Both the position numbers and the translations under genes were made by a program. Positions 24,049-32,465 of a DNA stretch of 55,080 nt are shown here, piece by piece. The stretch is from Curvibacter gracilis ATCC BAA-807 (GTDB lineage Bacteria > Pseudomonadota > Gammaproteobacteria > Burkholderiales > Burkholderiaceae_C), in assembly GCF_000518645.1 (NCBI RefSeq), contig NZ_JADZ01000036.1, positions 1 to 55,080 of the forward strand. Reading direction: 5' to 3'. The notes below the pieces were generated by a model. The model did no database searches. It saw only the letters and a list, made by a program, of their open reading frames with translations, and was not told the DNA's origin. Every line of letters starts with the position of its first letter. The first letter of the stretch is position 1.

Positions 24049-25479
24049 ATGTCCACCCGAGTTGAATTCATCGCCGCGCTCACGCGCATCGTCGGCCCCC
24101 AGGCCTGCCTGACCGAGGTGGCCGACACCGTCGGCTACACCACCGACTACCGCAAGCTCTACCGCGGCGATGCCCTGGCCGTGGTGCTGCCCGCCAGCAC
24201 CGAAGAGGTCAGCCAGGTCATGGCCCTCTGCCACGCCCACGGCGTGCGCGTGGTGCCGCAAGGCGGCAACACCTCACTGATGGGTGGGGCGGTGCCCGAG
24301 CAGGACTCGGGCGCCATCGTGCTCAACCTGCGCCGCATGAACCGGGTGCTGGCCGTGGACACGGTGAACGACACCCTGACCCTGCAGGCCGGCGTGACGC
24401 TCAGCGGCGCGCGTGCTGCGGCCGACGAGGCCAAACGCCTGTTCCCGCTGCGCATCGGCTCGGAGGGCTCGTGCCAGATCGGCGGCAACCTGGCCACCAA
24501 CGCGGGCGGCACCGCCGTGCTGCGCTACGGCAATATGCGCGACCTGGTGCTGGGCATCGAGGCCGTGCTGCCCGATGGCCGCATCTACTCCAGCCTGCGC
24601 GGCCTGCGCAAAGACAACACGGGCTACGACCTGAAGCAGCTGTTCATCGGCTCCGAAGGCACGCTGGGCATCATCACGGCCGCGGTGCTCAAGCTCTACC
24701 CGCAACCACGCGCCGTGGCGGCCGCCTTTGTGGCCGTCAGCGACCCGGGTGCCGCCGTGCAACTGCTGGGCCTGGCCAAGCAGTTGGCCGGCCCGCAGGT
24801 CACGGCCTTCGAGCTGGTGTCGGCCGATGCCATGGCCCTGGTGTGCGACTACCTGGGCGACGCGCGCCCGCCGCTGGCCGGCCAGCCCGCCTGGATGGTG
24901 CTGATGGAATTCAGCGCCACGGGCGAGCAAGCCGCCCTGGACGCCCAACTGACCCAGGTGCTGGAAGCCGGCATGGAACAGGGCTGGGTGCAAGACGCCG
25001 CCCTGGCTGCCAGCCTGTCGGATGTGCAGGCCTTCTGGCGCCTGCGCGAGGAAATCTCGGACGCCCAGACCCGCACCGGCGGCAGCATCAAATGCGATGT
25101 GTCGGTGCCGCTGTCCGACATCCCCGCCTTCATCGAACAGGCCAGCCAGCAAGTGCAGACCCTGGCCCCCGGCAGCCGCATGGTGATCTACGGCCACATG
25201 GGCGACGGCAACGTGCACTTCAACCCCCTGCGCCCGGCCGACACCCCGGCGCGCGAGTACCTGGATCAGCACTACAGCACCGTCTCGCACGCCGTGGACC
25301 AACTGGTGCACCGCCTGAACGGCTCGATCTCGGCCGAACACGGCATCGGCGTGGCCAAGCGCGACGACCTGCGCCTGTACAAGTCAGAGGTCGAACTGGC
25401 CCTGATGTGGCAAGTGAAGCGGGCCCTCGACCCCAAAGCGCTGCTCAACCCGGGGAAGATGCTGCCGGCAGAGGGCTGA
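24049..25479 (+). CDS. FAD-linked 2-hydroxyacid dehydrogenase (GlcD/D2HGDH-like)
   Basis: A 476-residue flavoprotein of the vanillyl-alcohol oxidase fold. The FAD domain (about 40-215) has VRVVPQGGNTSLMGG and RIGSEGSCQIGGNLATNAGG; the C-terminal domain has YGHMGDGNVHFN and SAEHGIG with the metal-binding His and Glu. The family oxidises D-2-hydroxyglutarate, D-lactate or glycolate to the 2-oxo acid. As the last enzyme of the dehydratase-aldolase set, it would suit oxidation of glycolate made from glycolaldehyde by the aldehyde dehydrogenase. Substrate remains open. Confidence 0.85.
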   Translation: MSTRVEFIAALTRIVGPQACLTEVADTVGYTTDYRKLYRGDALAVVLPASTEEVSQVMALCHAHGVRVVPQGGNTSLMGGAVPEQDSGAIVLNLRRMNRVLAVDTVNDTLTLQAGVTLSGARAAADEAKRLFPLRIGSEGSCQIGGNLATNAGGTAVLRYGNMRDLVLGIEAVLPDGRIYSSLRGLRKDNTGYDLKQLFIGSEGTLGIITAAVLKLYPQPRAVAAAFVAVSDPGAAVQLLGLAKQLAGPQVTAFELVSADAMALVCDYLGDARPPLAGQPAWMVLMEFSATGEQAALDAQLTQVLEAGMEQGWVQDAALAASLSDVQAFWRLREEISDAQTRTGGSIKCDVSVPLSDIPAFIEQASQQVQTLAPGSRMVIYGHMGDGNVHFNPLRPADTPAREYLDQHYSTVSHAVDQLVHRLNGSISAEHGIGVAKRDDLRLYKSEVELALMWQVKRALDPKALLNPGKMLPAEG

Positions 25480-25609
25480 ACACCGCCCAGGGCGGCACCA
25501 AGCCGGGGCCACCCATTCCGCTTTTCGCGCGGCTTGGAACCCGACTGCACCGGCGCCCGCACCGCTGCGCCCCGCTTCGGGCCGGGGTGTCCCGCATCCG
25601 ACAGATGGT

Positions 25610-25644
25610 GCTTTGCATCAAAGGGTTTTCCTTAGCTGCAAAGC
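25610..25644. promoter_or_regulatory. Long-spaced inverted repeat before the TetR-ligase gene
   Basis: GCTTTGCA (25610-25617) and TGCAAAGC (25637-25644) are exact inverted copies, 19 bases apart. The centre also has AAGG/CCTT complementarity, so a stem is possible in RNA. It may be an operator or the end of the upstream transcript. Confidence 0.35.
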
Positions 25645-25680
25645 CTTTCAGGGGGTCTATCTTTCCGCCAGTCGACAGGC

Positions 25681-25694
25681 TTACCCGCCGGTAA
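25681..25694. promoter_or_regulatory. TetR-type operator TTACC-N4-GGTAA
   Basis: TTACC CGCC GGTAA is a perfect inverted repeat 35 bases before the GTG start of the TetR-ligase fusion. Arms and spacing resemble operators of TetR-family regulators of acyl-CoA metabolism. Self-repression is the simplest reading. Confidence 0.55.
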
Positions 25695-25729
25695 CCTGAT
25701 CTCGATGAAGCCAGGAAAGGTCGGTACCC

Positions 25730-28030
25730 GTGCCTAAAACTGTTGCTGCAAGTGCCCCGAGCGGCAAGGCGCCTGAGCCCACGGGCTCGCCCTGGGCCAC
25801 CCGCCATGAACGCGAACCCGCGCGTCAGGCCAAGAAGGAAGCCGTGCTGCTGGCCGCCGCCCGGCTGTTCACCAAAAACGGGTTCCAGCACACCTCGCTG
25901 GACGACATTGCGCGCAGCCTGGGGGTGTCCAAGCCCACGCTGTACTACTACGTCGACAACAAGGAACAGATTCTTTTCGACTGCGTCGAACGGGGCCTGG
26001 CCGAGTTTCACACCGGCCTGGCTCAGCTGCAGGGCCAGGGCCTGAGCGGGCGCGAGCGCCTGCGTGCCGCCATGGCCTTGTACGCCAGCGTGGTGACAGG
26101 TGATTTCGGCCAATGCGTGATCCGCCTGGGCGAAGACACCCTGCCCGAAGAGCGGCGCCGCGAGCTGCGCCGCCTCAAGCGCCAGGTTGACGCCGATTTC
26201 CGGGCCCTGATCGACGAGGGCATGCTGGCCGGCTGGATCGTCACCGGCGACGCCGCCGTGGCCTCCTTCACCGTGGTCGGCGCCCTGAGCGGCATCGGCC
26301 GCTGGTACCGGCCCAGCCAGCACAGCGCCGAGGCCTTGCGCCACGCCGTGGACCACTGCCTGGAGATGTTGTTGCGTGGCGTCCTGAGCGCGCCCACGGC
26401 AAGCCAGGCCCACCCCGCACAGACTGGAGACAGCATGCCCCTGACGCGCCGCGAAACCCATTTCCAGAACCGGGTGCTGCGCTGCTACAGCGATCGTCCG
26501 GCCAGCCTGGCCCACATGATGCTGAAAGCCGCCCAGGCGCACGCCGACGCACCGGCCCTGGTGTCAGGCGATCTGCGGCTGAGCTGGCGTGAGCTGCAAC
26601 ACACGGCGGCCCGTTATGCCGCCGGCCTGGCCCGGCTGGGTGTGCTGCCGGGCGACCGGGTCGCCCTGCACATGGCGAACCGGCCCGAGTTCGTGCTGTT
26701 GGCCCTGGCCTGCGCCTGGATGGGGGCCGTGCTGGTGCCCATCAGCGACCGCGCCCGGGGGCTTGAACTGGCCCATGCCCTGGTCGATTCCGAAGCCGTG
26801 GCCGTGGTGTGCGCGCCCGAATTGGTGGAATGGTTTCCCCACGACGCGCCACCCCCGGGCTTGCGCTGGCGGCTGGTGTGCGGCAGCCAGGCCGTGGCCG
26901 GTTTCAGCGCCCTGTCGGGCCTGCTGCAAGGCGAGGCCATGGCCCAGCCCCATGCCATGGCCGAAGACGAACTGGCCGTGCTGCTCTACACCTCAGGCAC
27001 CACCGGCAAGCCCAAGGGGGCGATGATCTGCCAGCTCAACATCATCCATTCGGTGATGCACTTTGCGCAGGTGATGGCCTTGGGGCCCCAGGAGCGCACG
27101 CTGGTGGCAGTGCCTCTGAGCCACGTCACGGGCCTGGTGGCCCAGCTCTACACCATGCTGCACTGCGCCGGCTGCCTGGTGCTGATGCCCCCTTTCAAGG
27201 CCGGCGAGTTCTTGCGCCTGGCAGAGGCCGAGCGCATCACCCACACCATCATGGTGCCGGCCATGTACAACCTGTGCCTGCTGCTGCCCGATCTGCACAC
27301 GCACGACCTGCGGCACTGGCGCATCGGGGCCTTTGGCGGTGCCTCGATGTCGACCGCCACCATCGATGCGCTGGCCCAGCGCTTGCCGGGCCTGACGCTG
27401 ATGAACGCCTACGGCGCCACCGAGACCTGCTCACCCGCCACGATCATGCCGCCCGGCCAGACCGACCACCACCGCGACAGCGTGGGCCAGGCCGTGCCCT
27501 GTGGCGAGGTGTGCATCGTCGACGACGATGGCCGCGAGCTGCCGCGCGGCAGCGTGGGCGAGATCTGGATCGCCGGGCCGATGGTGGTGCCGGGCTACTG
27601 GCGCAACGAGGCGGCCACCGCCAACGAGTTCCGGGGGGGCTTCTGGCGCTCGGGCGACATCGGCAGCCTGGACGCAGAAGGCTATCTGCGCATCCTCGAC
27701 CGAAAGAAGGACATCATCAACCGCGGGGGCTACAAGGTGTACTGCGCCGCGGTGGAGAACGTGCTGGCCGAGCATCCGCAGGTCATCGAGGTGGCGCTGG
27801 TCGGCGTGCCCTGCGCCGTGCTGGGCGAACGCGTGCACGCCTTCGTCACCGTGCGGGCGCTGGGTGACGACACCCAGGCCCCGGTGCTGCAGGCCTTCTG
27901 CGCCGAACGCATGGCCGACTACGCCGTGCCCGAGACCTGGACCATCGACACCGAGCCCTTGCCACGCAACCTCAACGGCAAGCTCGTCAAGCGGGAACTG
28001 CGCCGCTCGCTCAATGCAGCCCTGACCTGA
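25730..28030 (+). CDS. Fusion of a TetR-family repressor and an AMP-forming acyl-CoA ligase
   Basis: One 766-codon frame holds two complete proteins. Residues 34-82 are a TetR helix-turn-helix (LFTKNGFQHTSLDDIARSLG, VSKPTLYYYVDNKEQIL) and 83-222 its ligand and dimer domain. Residues 245-766 are a full acyl-CoA ligase: A3 motif YTSGTTGKPKG (420-430), a YGATE motif, LDRKKDIINRGGYKVY, and the catalytic Lys751 in NLNGK. The linker has an internal Met236 behind TGGAGA, so a separate 531-residue ligase could also be made. GTG 25730 follows AGGAAAGG. It heads the transporter genes, with a palindrome just upstream. The acid it activates is unknown. Confidence 0.88.
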   Translation: MPKTVAASAPSGKAPEPTGSPWATRHEREPARQAKKEAVLLAAARLFTKNGFQHTSLDDIARSLGVSKPTLYYYVDNKEQILFDCVERGLAEFHTGLAQLQGQGLSGRERLRAAMALYASVVTGDFGQCVIRLGEDTLPEERRRELRRLKRQVDADFRALIDEGMLAGWIVTGDAAVASFTVVGALSGIGRWYRPSQHSAEALRHAVDHCLEMLLRGVLSAPTASQAHPAQTGDSMPLTRRETHFQNRVLRCYSDRPASLAHMMLKAAQAHADAPALVSGDLRLSWRELQHTAARYAAGLARLGVLPGDRVALHMANRPEFVLLALACAWMGAVLVPISDRARGLELAHALVDSEAVAVVCAPELVEWFPHDAPPPGLRWRLVCGSQAVAGFSALSGLLQGEAMAQPHAMAEDELAVLLYTSGTTGKPKGAMICQLNIIHSVMHFAQVMALGPQERTLVAVPLSHVTGLVAQLYTMLHCAGCLVLMPPFKAGEFLRLAEAERITHTIMVPAMYNLCLLLPDLHTHDLRHWRIGAFGGASMSTATIDALAQRLPGLTLMNAYGATETCSPATIMPPGQTDHHRDSVGQAVPCGEVCIVDDDGRELPRGSVGEIWIAGPMVVPGYWRNEAATANEFRGGFWRSGDIGSLDAEGYLRILDRKKDIINRGGYKVYCAAVENVLAEHPQVIEVALVGVPCAVLGERVHAFVTVRALGDDTQAPVLQAFCAERMADYAVPETWTIDTEPLPRNLNGKLVKRELRRSLNAALT

Positions 28031-28046
28031 CCCCTAGGAGCCCACC

Positions 28047-29024
28047 ATGACCCTGCCCAAGCTGCGTGCCACCCAGCAGACCATCGTGTTTGCCCTGTTC
28101 ATCGTGATGTTCCTGGGCTTCACGGTGCTGCTGCCCGGCTTCTCCAACCTCGACAACCTGCTCACACTGCTGCAGAACGTGGCCATCCTCGGCATCCTGG
28201 GGCTGGGCATGGCGGTGGTGGTCATCGGCCGCGGCATCGACATCTCGATGATTGCCGCGCTGGCCGTGCCCGCGGGCCTGATGCTGCAGCTGGTGACCAA
28301 CGGGCAGTCGATTGCCTCGGCCGGGCTGATGGCGCTGGGCCTGTCGCTGGCCTTTGGCCTGGTCAATGGCTGGCTGATTGCCTATGCCGAGGTGCCCTCG
28401 CTGTTCACCACACTGGCCTCGGGCCTGTTTCTGGCCGGTCTGGGCCAGGCGGCCATCTTCCAGCTCGAGGTGGTGCAGTGGCCCGCTGAGCTGGATGCCG
28501 TGGCCGGCATCGGGCGCGGCTCGCTCGGCGGCATTCCCATGCCCGTGATCATGTTTGCGCTGGCCTCGGCCCTGATGGCCTTGCTGCTGCGCAAGGTGCG
28601 CGCCGGCGCGTTCATCTATGCGATTGGCGACAACCCCTTCAGTGCACGCGCCACCGGTCTGCCCACGCGACCGGTGATCGTCTTCGAGTACGTGCTGGCA
28701 GCCTTGATCGGGCTGTTTGCAGGCCTGGTGATGGCGGCCTCCGTCAACAGCATGCCCACCCGCATCTACAACTCGACCATGGTCTATGACGTGGTGCTGG
28801 TGGTGGTGCTGGGCGGCATCGGCCTGTCGGGCGGGCGCGGCGGGGTGGCCAATGTGGTGATCGGCACGCTGCTGATCGGCACCATGCTCAATGGCATGAC
28901 CATCATGGACATCTCGTACTCGGTGCAGAACATCATCAAGGGCCTGGTGCTGCTGGCCGCCATCCTGATCGACTCGGTGCTCAACCCGCGCAACGAAGAG
29001 ACCGCCCAGCAGGGCGACATCTAG
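28047..29024 (+). CDS. RbsC-like ABC transporter permease
   Basis: A 325-residue inner-membrane permease of the ribose/monosaccharide class with eight to ten spans. The family signature is seen in GLGMAVVVIGRGIDISMIA (around 58-76) and VLGGIGLSGGRGGVANVVIG (around 254-273). A CCTAGGAG box lies seven bases before the ATG. It follows the TetR-ligase gene by 16 bases, so they are probably one transcript. It should pair with the second, propeller-bearing permease to form the membrane channel. Confidence 0.88.
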   Translation: MTLPKLRATQQTIVFALFIVMFLGFTVLLPGFSNLDNLLTLLQNVAILGILGLGMAVVVIGRGIDISMIAALAVPAGLMLQLVTNGQSIASAGLMALGLSLAFGLVNGWLIAYAEVPSLFTTLASGLFLAGLGQAAIFQLEVVQWPAELDAVAGIGRGSLGGIPMPVIMFALASALMALLLRKVRAGAFIYAIGDNPFSARATGLPTRPVIVFEYVLAALIGLFAGLVMAASVNSMPTRIYNSTMVYDVVLVVVLGGIGLSGGRGGVANVVIGTLLIGTMLNGMTIMDISYSVQNIIKGLVLLAAILIDSVLNPRNEETAQQGDI

Positions 29025-29105
29025 AGCCCCCACCCCTTCCGTTTTCGGTACGCCGCACGCCCGGCCTCAGGCGCTTTTGATCCTCAAACAAGCAAGGAGA
29101 CAAGC

Positions 29106-30119
29106 ATGCAAAACACAGGAAAGTGGATGACAACCCTCACCGGTCTGGCGCTGGCCCTGGGCCTGGCCGGCAGCGCGCTGGCCCAGAGCAAAGGGCTGGA
29201 CGAGCCGTTCCGAGACGGCTACAAGAAGGCGCTGGCGGGCAAGACCGTGGGCTACATCCCGGTGGCCATGGGCTTTGACCTGGCCCAGGGCTGGTACCAG
29301 GGCCTGAAGAAAGAGCTCGAGCCCTCGGGCATGAAGGTGGTGGCGCGCGACCCGAACTGGAACACCAATGCCGGCGCCCAGGCCTTCACGTCGCTGATCG
29401 CCGAGAAGCCGGCCGCCATCGTGATCCACAACCCCGATGTGCAGACCTACGCCAAGCTGATCAAGAAGGCCGAGGACGAGGGCATCTACGTGGTGCAGAT
29501 CAACATGCGTTCGGCGCAGCCGTCGACCGTGTTCGTCGGGGCCGACTGGGTGGACATCGGCGAGCGCACCACCAGCGCGGTGGTCGAGGCCTGCAAGGGC
29601 AAGTCGAACAAGATCGCCATCGTGCAGGGCGCCCCCACGGCGGCCGCCAGCGCCTACACCCTCAAGGGCGTGGAAAACGTGCTGGCCAAGAACCCGGCCG
29701 TGAAAGTGGTCTCCAACCAGGCCGCCGACTGGGACGCCGCCAAGGCCAAGGCCCTGACCCAGACCGTGCTCAAGCAGCACCCCGATCTGTGCGGCATCGT
29801 GGGCTTCTGGGACGGCATGGACATCGGCACCGCGGCCGCCATCAAGGAGGCCGGCCTGACGGGCAAGGTGTACCTCGCCACCTCGGGCGGCGGCGAGCAA
29901 AAGGGTGCGTGCGACATGGTCAAGAGCGGTGGCTTTGACTACGACATCAGCTACGACGTGCCCACACAGGCCAGCAACATGGCGGCCATGATCAAGTGGC
30001 TGGTGCAAAACGGCCTCAAGGCGGGCCAGGCGCGGCAGAACATCTACACCACGCTGATCCCGATCACCAAAGAGAACGCCGGCACCGACGGTACCTGCTG
30101 GAAGCTGGCCGCCAAGTAA
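29106..30119 (+). CDS. RbsB-like periplasmic substrate-binding protein
   Basis: A 337-residue protein. A signal peptide covers residues 1-26 (cleavage after SALAQ). The rest is a type I periplasmic-binding fold of the sugar class: VGYIPVAMGFDLAQGWYQGL, AAIVIHNPDVQTYAKLIKKA, IYVVQINMRSA, and the hinge with CGIVGFWDGMDIGTAAAIKEA. A strong AAGGAGA precedes the ATG. Its aromatic-rich ligand loops do not identify the ligand; members of this family also bind non-sugars. It serves the importer encoded around it. Confidence 0.87.
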   Translation: MQNTGKWMTTLTGLALALGLAGSALAQSKGLDEPFRDGYKKALAGKTVGYIPVAMGFDLAQGWYQGLKKELEPSGMKVVARDPNWNTNAGAQAFTSLIAEKPAAIVIHNPDVQTYAKLIKKAEDEGIYVVQINMRSAQPSTVFVGADWVDIGERTTSAVVEACKGKSNKIAIVQGAPTAAASAYTLKGVENVLAKNPAVKVVSNQAADWDAAKAKALTQTVLKQHPDLCGIVGFWDGMDIGTAAAIKEAGLTGKVYLATSGGGEQKGACDMVKSGGFDYDISYDVPTQASNMAAMIKWLVQNGLKAGQARQNIYTTLIPITKENAGTDGTCWKLAAK

Positions 30120-30269
30120 GCCAAGCCACAAGCCGCCTGCGCGGCTGTGCGGCTGCGCGCGCATCAACCGTGCCTCAGCACCCCCAGGGGCCGCTGGGCC
30201 GGCCCCCCAACGCCGGCGTCCGGCCTGCCCCTGTGCCAGGGGCGCTTCACCGATGGATGGAAACCTGCC

Positions 30270-32465
30270 ATGAGTGACCCTTCAAGCACCACCTTGCCCC
30301 CTTTGCTGCAGGCGGGCGCGCCGCCGCGCCAGGGCCCGGACGCGCCGACGTGGTCCGAGACACTGACCCGCCAGCGCTACCGCTATTGGCCCGACCACTG
30401 GGTGGGCGAGATCCTGTCCAAGCGCTGGACCGAGACCGCCATCCCGGTGATCCTGCTGCTGGCGGTGCTGATCGCCTCGGGCCAGCTGCTGCCCAACTTC
30501 TACAGCATGGCCGTGCTGGCCGACACCTTGCGGCAGGCCGGCGAGGTGGGCTTCGTGGTGCTGGGCCTGGCCCTGGTGATGATCGTGGGGGGCATCGACC
30601 TGTCGGTGGGGTCGATCTTTGCGCTGACCAATTTCAGTGCGCTGATGATGATGCACGTGCTCAAGTGGCCGGTGCCAGCCGCGGTGCTGGGCACCCTGGT
30701 CACCGGTGCGCTGCTCGGGGGCATCAACGGGGTGCTGATCGGCTATCTGCGGCTGCGCGCCTTCCTCACCACCTTGATCACGCTGATCATCTTCCGCTCG
30801 CTGTACGAGATCCTGAGCCTGCGCTATTCCACCGAGATCGCGGGCAACCTGCCCGACTCGCCCTGGTGGGATTTTCTGGGCGGGGGCACGTTTCTGGAGA
30901 TCCCCTCCGTGGCCTGGGTCTATGCCGTGGTGGCCATCGCAGGCCACCTGATGCTGACCCGGCTGCGCTGGGGCTGGCATGTGATGGCCATCGGCGGCTC
31001 GCGCCGCTCGGCCTACAACTGCGGCATCGCCGTGCGCCGCACCGTGGCCTTGAGCTATGTGGGCAGCGGCGTGCTGACGGCCGTGGGGGGCTGCTTCTTC
31101 GCGTCGCGCCTGGCCACGGCGGGCGCCGACATCGGCGTGGGCATGGAGGTGCTGGTGCTGACCGCGGCCGTGCTGGGCGGCATCAGCCTGGGGGGCGGCC
31201 GCGGCTCGGTGACCAAGGCGCTGGTGGGCACCCTGGTGGTGCTGCTGATCACCAACGGCCTGACCTCGCTGTCGGCCCCTGGCGGCATGACGCGCATGGT
31301 GCTGGCCGGCATCCTGATCGCAGCCGCCGCCATCGATGTGCGCTGGCTCAAGAACCGCCACCGCATCATCAGCAAGGTGTACGTGAGCCCCACCTACCTG
31401 CGCCTGCCCGCCGCGCCCGACTGCAGTGCCCAGGCACACAGCGCCTGGGCCGTGAACAACAAGCTGCGCGATGTGGAGCTGATCGGCCTGGGCCGCATCG
31501 AGGCGCCCGAGGACGTGATCCTGGACCGCGACAACCACCTGTATGCGGGTTCGCGCCATGGCGACATCATCCGGTTCAAGGCGCCCGACTACCAGGAGAT
31601 GGAGGTCTTTGCCCACATTGGCGGCCAGCCCCTGGGCATGGCGTTTGACCGCGACTGGAACCTGCTGGTCTGTGTGGGCGGCATGGGCCTGTACAAGGTG
31701 ACGCCACAGCGCGAGGTGCACTGCGTGACCGATGAGACCAACCGCAGCTGGGCCTCGATCAACGACGATAGCCGCCTGCGCCTGGCCGACGACCTGGACA
31801 TCGCCCCCGATGGCCGCATCTTCTTCAGCGAGGCCACCACCCGCTATGAAATGCACGAGTGGCCGGTGGACGGGCTGGAGGCCCGCGGCAATGGCCGCAT
31901 CGTGTGCCACGACCCGCGTGACGGCAGCACCCGCACCTTGTTGCGCGGGCTGAAGTTCCCCAACGGCATCAGCGTGGCCAGCGACGGCCAGTCCATCCTG
32001 TTTGCCGAAACCTGGGGCTGCTGCGTCAAGCGCTACTGGTTTGACGGGCCGCGCCAGGGCCAGGTCGAGGTGGTGCTGGACAACCTGCCGGGCTACCCCG
32101 ACAACATCAACCTGGCTTCGGACGGCCACTACTGGATGGCCCTGGTGGGCATGCGGGCGCCGGCCTACGACCTGGCCATGCGCATGCCGGGCTTCAGGCG
32201 CCGCATGGCCAAGCGGGTGCCGGTGGACGAATGGCTGTTCCCCAACATCAACACCGGCTGCGTGCTCAAGTTCAGCGAGCGCGGCGAAGTGCTTGAAACC
32301 CTGTGGGACCTGGGTGGCGAGAACCACCCCATGATCACCTCGATGCGCGAGCACCGGGGCTACCTGTACCTGGGCGGCATTTCCAACAACCGCATCGGCC
32401 GCTACAAGCTGCCCGACGCGAAGGCGGATTTCGCCCACTACGAACAACGCTGGGAGCAACACTGA
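30270..32465 (+). CDS. ABC permease fused to an SMP-30/strictosidine-synthase-like propeller
   Basis: 731 residues from ATG 30270. Residues 55-360 are an RbsC-type permease with LALVMIVGGIDLSVGSIFAL (100-119) and LGGGRGSVTKALVGTLVV (307-324). After a 40-residue linker, 400-715 form a beta-propeller of the SMP-30/strictosidine synthase kind. Candidate metal ligands are Glu414 (EAPEDV), Asn565 (FPNGIS) and Asp611 (GYPDNI). If the permease has the ten-span topology reported for RbsC, the propeller faces the cytoplasm, where it could open a lactone or cleave an ester as the ligand enters. Hydrolysis is inferred. Its stop overlaps the next start by one base. Confidence 0.88.
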   Translation: MSDPSSTTLPPLLQAGAPPRQGPDAPTWSETLTRQRYRYWPDHWVGEILSKRWTETAIPVILLLAVLIASGQLLPNFYSMAVLADTLRQAGEVGFVVLGLALVMIVGGIDLSVGSIFALTNFSALMMMHVLKWPVPAAVLGTLVTGALLGGINGVLIGYLRLRAFLTTLITLIIFRSLYEILSLRYSTEIAGNLPDSPWWDFLGGGTFLEIPSVAWVYAVVAIAGHLMLTRLRWGWHVMAIGGSRRSAYNCGIAVRRTVALSYVGSGVLTAVGGCFFASRLATAGADIGVGMEVLVLTAAVLGGISLGGGRGSVTKALVGTLVVLLITNGLTSLSAPGGMTRMVLAGILIAAAAIDVRWLKNRHRIISKVYVSPTYLRLPAAPDCSAQAHSAWAVNNKLRDVELIGLGRIEAPEDVILDRDNHLYAGSRHGDIIRFKAPDYQEMEVFAHIGGQPLGMAFDRDWNLLVCVGGMGLYKVTPQREVHCVTDETNRSWASINDDSRLRLADDLDIAPDGRIFFSEATTRYEMHEWPVDGLEARGNGRIVCHDPRDGSTRTLLRGLKFPNGISVASDGQSILFAETWGCCVKRYWFDGPRQGQVEVVLDNLPGYPDNINLASDGHYWMALVGMRAPAYDLAMRMPGFRRRMAKRVPVDEWLFPNINTGCVLKFSERGEVLETLWDLGGENHPMITSMREHRGYLYLGGISNNRIGRYKLPDAKADFAHYEQRWEQH

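Noticed and set aside
30282-32462. A 726-codon minus-strand frame opposite the permease-propeller fusion
   Set aside because: Antisense to a protein with continuous family motifs; the His/Gln-rich translation is typical of a shadow.
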